From: Parabacteroides sp. AM08-6
Lineage (GTDB): Bacteria; Bacteroidota; Bacteroidia; Bacteroidales; Tannerellaceae
DNA: 6,386 bases
Direction of reading: 5' to 3'
NCBI RefSeq assembly: GCF_003473295.1
Contig: NZ_QRMP01000053.1
Coordinates: 1-6,386 of the forward strand
The position numbers and the translations under genes were made by a program. Below are positions 5,901-6,386 of the stretch, piece after piece; positions within the stretch are counted from its first letter, which is position 1, and each line of letters begins with the position of its first letter. A model generated the notes under the pieces. The model saw only the letters and a program-made list of their open reading frames with translations, searched no databases and was not told where the DNA came from.

Positions 5901-6204
5901 GGCTTATGGTACATTCATGCAGGGAGATGCTGCATTAAAAGTAGAGATAGGTACCATGAATAAGGAAGCTGGAACTACTTATAGGGCTAACGCCGTAAGT
6001 TGCGAGCATTTGCCGGGAACAACATCTTATCGCCATATCCATCTTGCTTTTCAAAACTTTTCAAACGAAGATAGTTGGTTTAAAAGAACTTGTATATATG
6101 CTTCTTTAATGCCTACTAATACGCAGCTTGCGACTATTACATCTTCACCTGAAAGTTATAGTGTAAAGTGGGACAAAACTACAGGACTATTCTATGTACA
6201 ATAA
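2920..6204 (+). CDS. Large phage tail hub / central tail-fibre protein
   Basis: This 1094-aa tail protein has several regions. Residues 1 to about 480 resemble the tail-hub (Tal / gp27-like) part of siphophage tip proteins: an N-terminal beta domain (EFQGQRYTLWKPENL), a ...LEYTVEFGGWWELL block, then FMQLLVDNLN and FADEWNTEFEFVNKTVNFG. Residues 490-545 include a helical stretch (RFNNALSFTKRRWRDAVETL). About 550-725 is a beta-rich domain. About 728-762 is an Ala/Asp/Asn-rich helix, likely coiled-coil in a trimer. Residues 776-796 hold the KLNDLWVDG...YRYNGSGW motif common in phage fibres, followed by IIQNGLITTGAIS (807-819). Two repeated units occupy about 831-914. The AT-richer C-terminus (about 915-1094) ends SVKWDKTTGLFYVQ and is the likely receptor-binding part. 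No peptidase or lysozyme active site is evident. The start at 2920 has no Shine-Dalgarno. It probably works as a trimer at the tail tip, linking the tail tube to host recognition. Confidence 0.85.
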   Translation: MNIFDKTGEKILDIPVDDTSYRYRAIRQGDKVYLYFSLIEHVEIPVYSYIEFQGQRYTLWKPENLTKRGERNLEYTVEFGGWWELLNRTKYKFLSSKPHKLKFPLTAKPRMFMQLLVDNLNLHDTGWTLGTCIDASEKALAFNHETCMEVINRFADEWNTEFEFVNKTVNFGKVEKFKDAPLPLSYGKGNGFKTGVGRQNQGEKAPVTILYVQGGERNIDVSAYGSSTLLLPKGQELEYQGKRYKTDTDGMFITRADKELVSYNEDGYDASHIYPSRVGTVSEVITIDISKNFYDIKDSTIPDTLDYSQCRIAGEKATIIFQSGILTGKEFDLEQTDDELTGYIHAERRFKIVPREIDGIIMPDTTFKPSVGDTYAIFNISLPDAYVCDNPTKSGASWEMFKEAVRYMYENEEENFTFTGELDGMWSKKRWLEIGGKLQPGGYIQFTDPQFQPDGLLIRITGIKDYINKPHSPELELSNTPVAGFVSSELGKIDSNEVKNEERFNNALSFTKRRWRDAVETLSMLEAAIAGFSAAINPITIQTMAMLVGDESLQFRFVNSKVNPREIIPDFKYNQETKIFSAPTSILQHMTLGISKLSSSHAAGEYKYWDMAAYVSPPLDTPGALYLYSKCSKSSTTGTFILSETPYKMDPGDGYYYFLTGALSSEYEAERSFVTVYGFTEILPGRITVGLIVSPNGETYFNVAQGEIGGKIVFKAGTSGYDNITDKPDLKPLYDGVNDALQDAEDASNAANEAIGLVSNKARVFYQTYAPTSGMKLNDLWVDGINIYRYNGSGWVFASKYDSTPTIIQNGLITTGAISFGGTGGMAGSGSIRIWAGGTADSAGNPVGDPTFQVSSAGDVMAKRTIKLQNNQAGITGEGTAETSVRFWAGSSTPENAPFRIYQNGNGRIGGFDIEGAHLRAQYSDDLGIMRSVRLSAAEASLVFGGSNNNSVFVGIHKGFTNSQGDNEYTDFYSNKQIIRTRVDPSMMSCIKLRAYGTFMQGDAALKVEIGTMNKEAGTTYRANAVSCEHLPGTTSYRHIHLAFQNFSNEDSWFKRTCIYASLMPTNTQLATITSSPESYSVKWDKTTGLFYVQ
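5410..5661 (+). repeat. Two diverged protein-level repeats inside the tail hub gene
   Basis: Residues 831-862 (SIRIWAGG...PTFQVSSAGDVMA) and 884-914 (SVRFWAGS...APFRIYQNGNGRIGGF) are two copies of one unit, with starts 53 residues apart. Each has S-[IV]-R-[IF]-W-A-G, a variable loop, P-[TF]-F-x-[VI], and a G-D or G-x-G turn. The unit is typical of beta-helical or beta-prism shaft segments of phage fibres. At the DNA level the copies have diverged, so this is an old duplication and not a recombination-active repeat. Confidence 0.6.
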
Positions 6205-6231
6205 GAATTTCAACATAACATGAATTTCAAC
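6205..6231 (+). repeat. Short direct repeat GAATTTCAAC in the gap before the last gene
   Basis: The 10-base word GAATTTCAAC occurs at 6205-6214 and again at 6222-6231, a 17-base period, immediately after the hub gene stop. The second copy lies in a four-codon mini reading frame (ATGAATTTCAACTAA, 6220-6234). A partial third match, GAATTTAAC, overlaps the start of the following gene at 6251-6259. The remaining gap (6232-6248) is A-rich. It may be a duplicated start region or chance in AT-rich DNA. Confidence 0.3.
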
Positions 6232-6248
6232 TAAAAAATAAAAAACGT

Positions 6249-6386
6249 ATGAATTTAACATTAGGAGACAGAGTGATAATACTCAATGCGGTATTGCCTC
6301 AGTATGACACGAGAGCTAACATGATGTTAAAAATAGCCATTGATAACAAGATAGCTATTTCAGACTCGGAGCAAAAGAAGTTAGTA
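6249..6386 (+). CDS. 5' end of a small phage protein of unknown function (partial)
   Basis: An open frame runs from ATG at 6249 to the end of the window, giving 46 residues that begin MNLTLGDRVIILNAVLPQY and continue with a Lys/Ile-rich, probably helical segment (MMLKIAIDNKIAIS) and DSEQKKLV. The pattern of a short N-terminal strand, a helix containing Arg and Leu-Pro, and a second helix with acidic and lysine residues recalls small uncharacterised proteins encoded near tail genes of Bacteroidetes phages, but I cannot name the family. The start lies 44 bases after the hub stop in an A-rich leader (TAAAAAACGTATG) without a clear Shine-Dalgarno. The same direction and short gap suggest co-transcription with the hub gene. 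The 3' end is outside the window. Confidence 0.6.
   Translation, partial: MNLTLGDRVIILNAVLPQYDTRANMMLKIAIDNKIAISDSEQKKLV

Noticed and set aside
5640..6386. Possible diversity-generating retroelement target at the C-terminus of the tail gene
   Set aside because: Bacteroides phages can carry such systems, but no template-like second copy, no adenine-biased variable repeat and no reverse transcriptase are visible in the window; the C-terminus also lacks a recognisable C-type-lectin ending.
1..6386. tRNA genes, CRISPR array, insertion sequence ends or attachment site
   Set aside because: No cloverleaf-like sequence, no regularly spaced repeats, no transposase or integrase frame and no terminal inverted repeats were seen on either strand.

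Overview
The window looks like part of the tail / host-recognition region of a phage or prophage of a Bacteroidales host (Bacteroides, Phocaeicola or Parabacteroides type). Evidence: every supportable gene is on the + strand and tightly packed; there is a large multidomain tail protein and two adhesin-like proteins; base composition is moderate to low GC; and most start codons follow A/T-rich leaders (for example AATATATG, CTTATATG) without a clear Shine-Dalgarno, as is typical of Bacteroidetes. The host assignment is inference from style and protein families, not from a database match. The sequence alone does not say whether this is a free phage or an integrated prophage.

Layout. (1) 1-87 is the 3' end of an unidentified gene. 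(2) 69-1673 is a compact overlapping group of three genes: a LamG/concanavalin-like protein, a 61-aa single-pass membrane protein, and a glycine-rich adhesin-like protein. The LamG and Gly-rich proteins open with the same short basic peptide, M-[GS]-R-R-R-[LM]-M, although their remaining sequence is unrelated. (3) 1680-1709 is a hairpin. (4) 1764-2815 is a two-gene membrane cassette: a protein with about six membrane segments, and a membrane protein carrying an HExxH (HEATH) zinc-peptidase-like motif. (5) 2825-2856 is a second hairpin closely related to the first, with covarying stem bases, followed by a third unrelated hairpin at 2868-2885. (6) 2920-6204 encodes a 1094-aa tail hub/fibre protein with an N-terminal baseplate-hub-like part, a helical linker, repeated beta-rich units and an AT-richer C-terminal receptor-binding-like part. 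(7) 6249-6386 is the 5' end of a further small phage gene of unknown function.

How the genes may work together (inference): the 1094-aa protein probably forms the tail-tip hub and central fibre. The LamG and Gly-rich proteins are probable distal adhesins that bind surface glycans or proteins, perhaps docking through their shared N-terminal peptide. The hairpin-bounded membrane cassette does not look structural; it may be an inserted accessory ('moron') unit or take part in envelope modification or lysis. The most unusual observations are the shared N-terminal tag, the matched pair of hairpin elements and the cassette between them. No RNA genes, CRISPR array, integrase, insertion sequence or diversity-generating retroelement could be supported.
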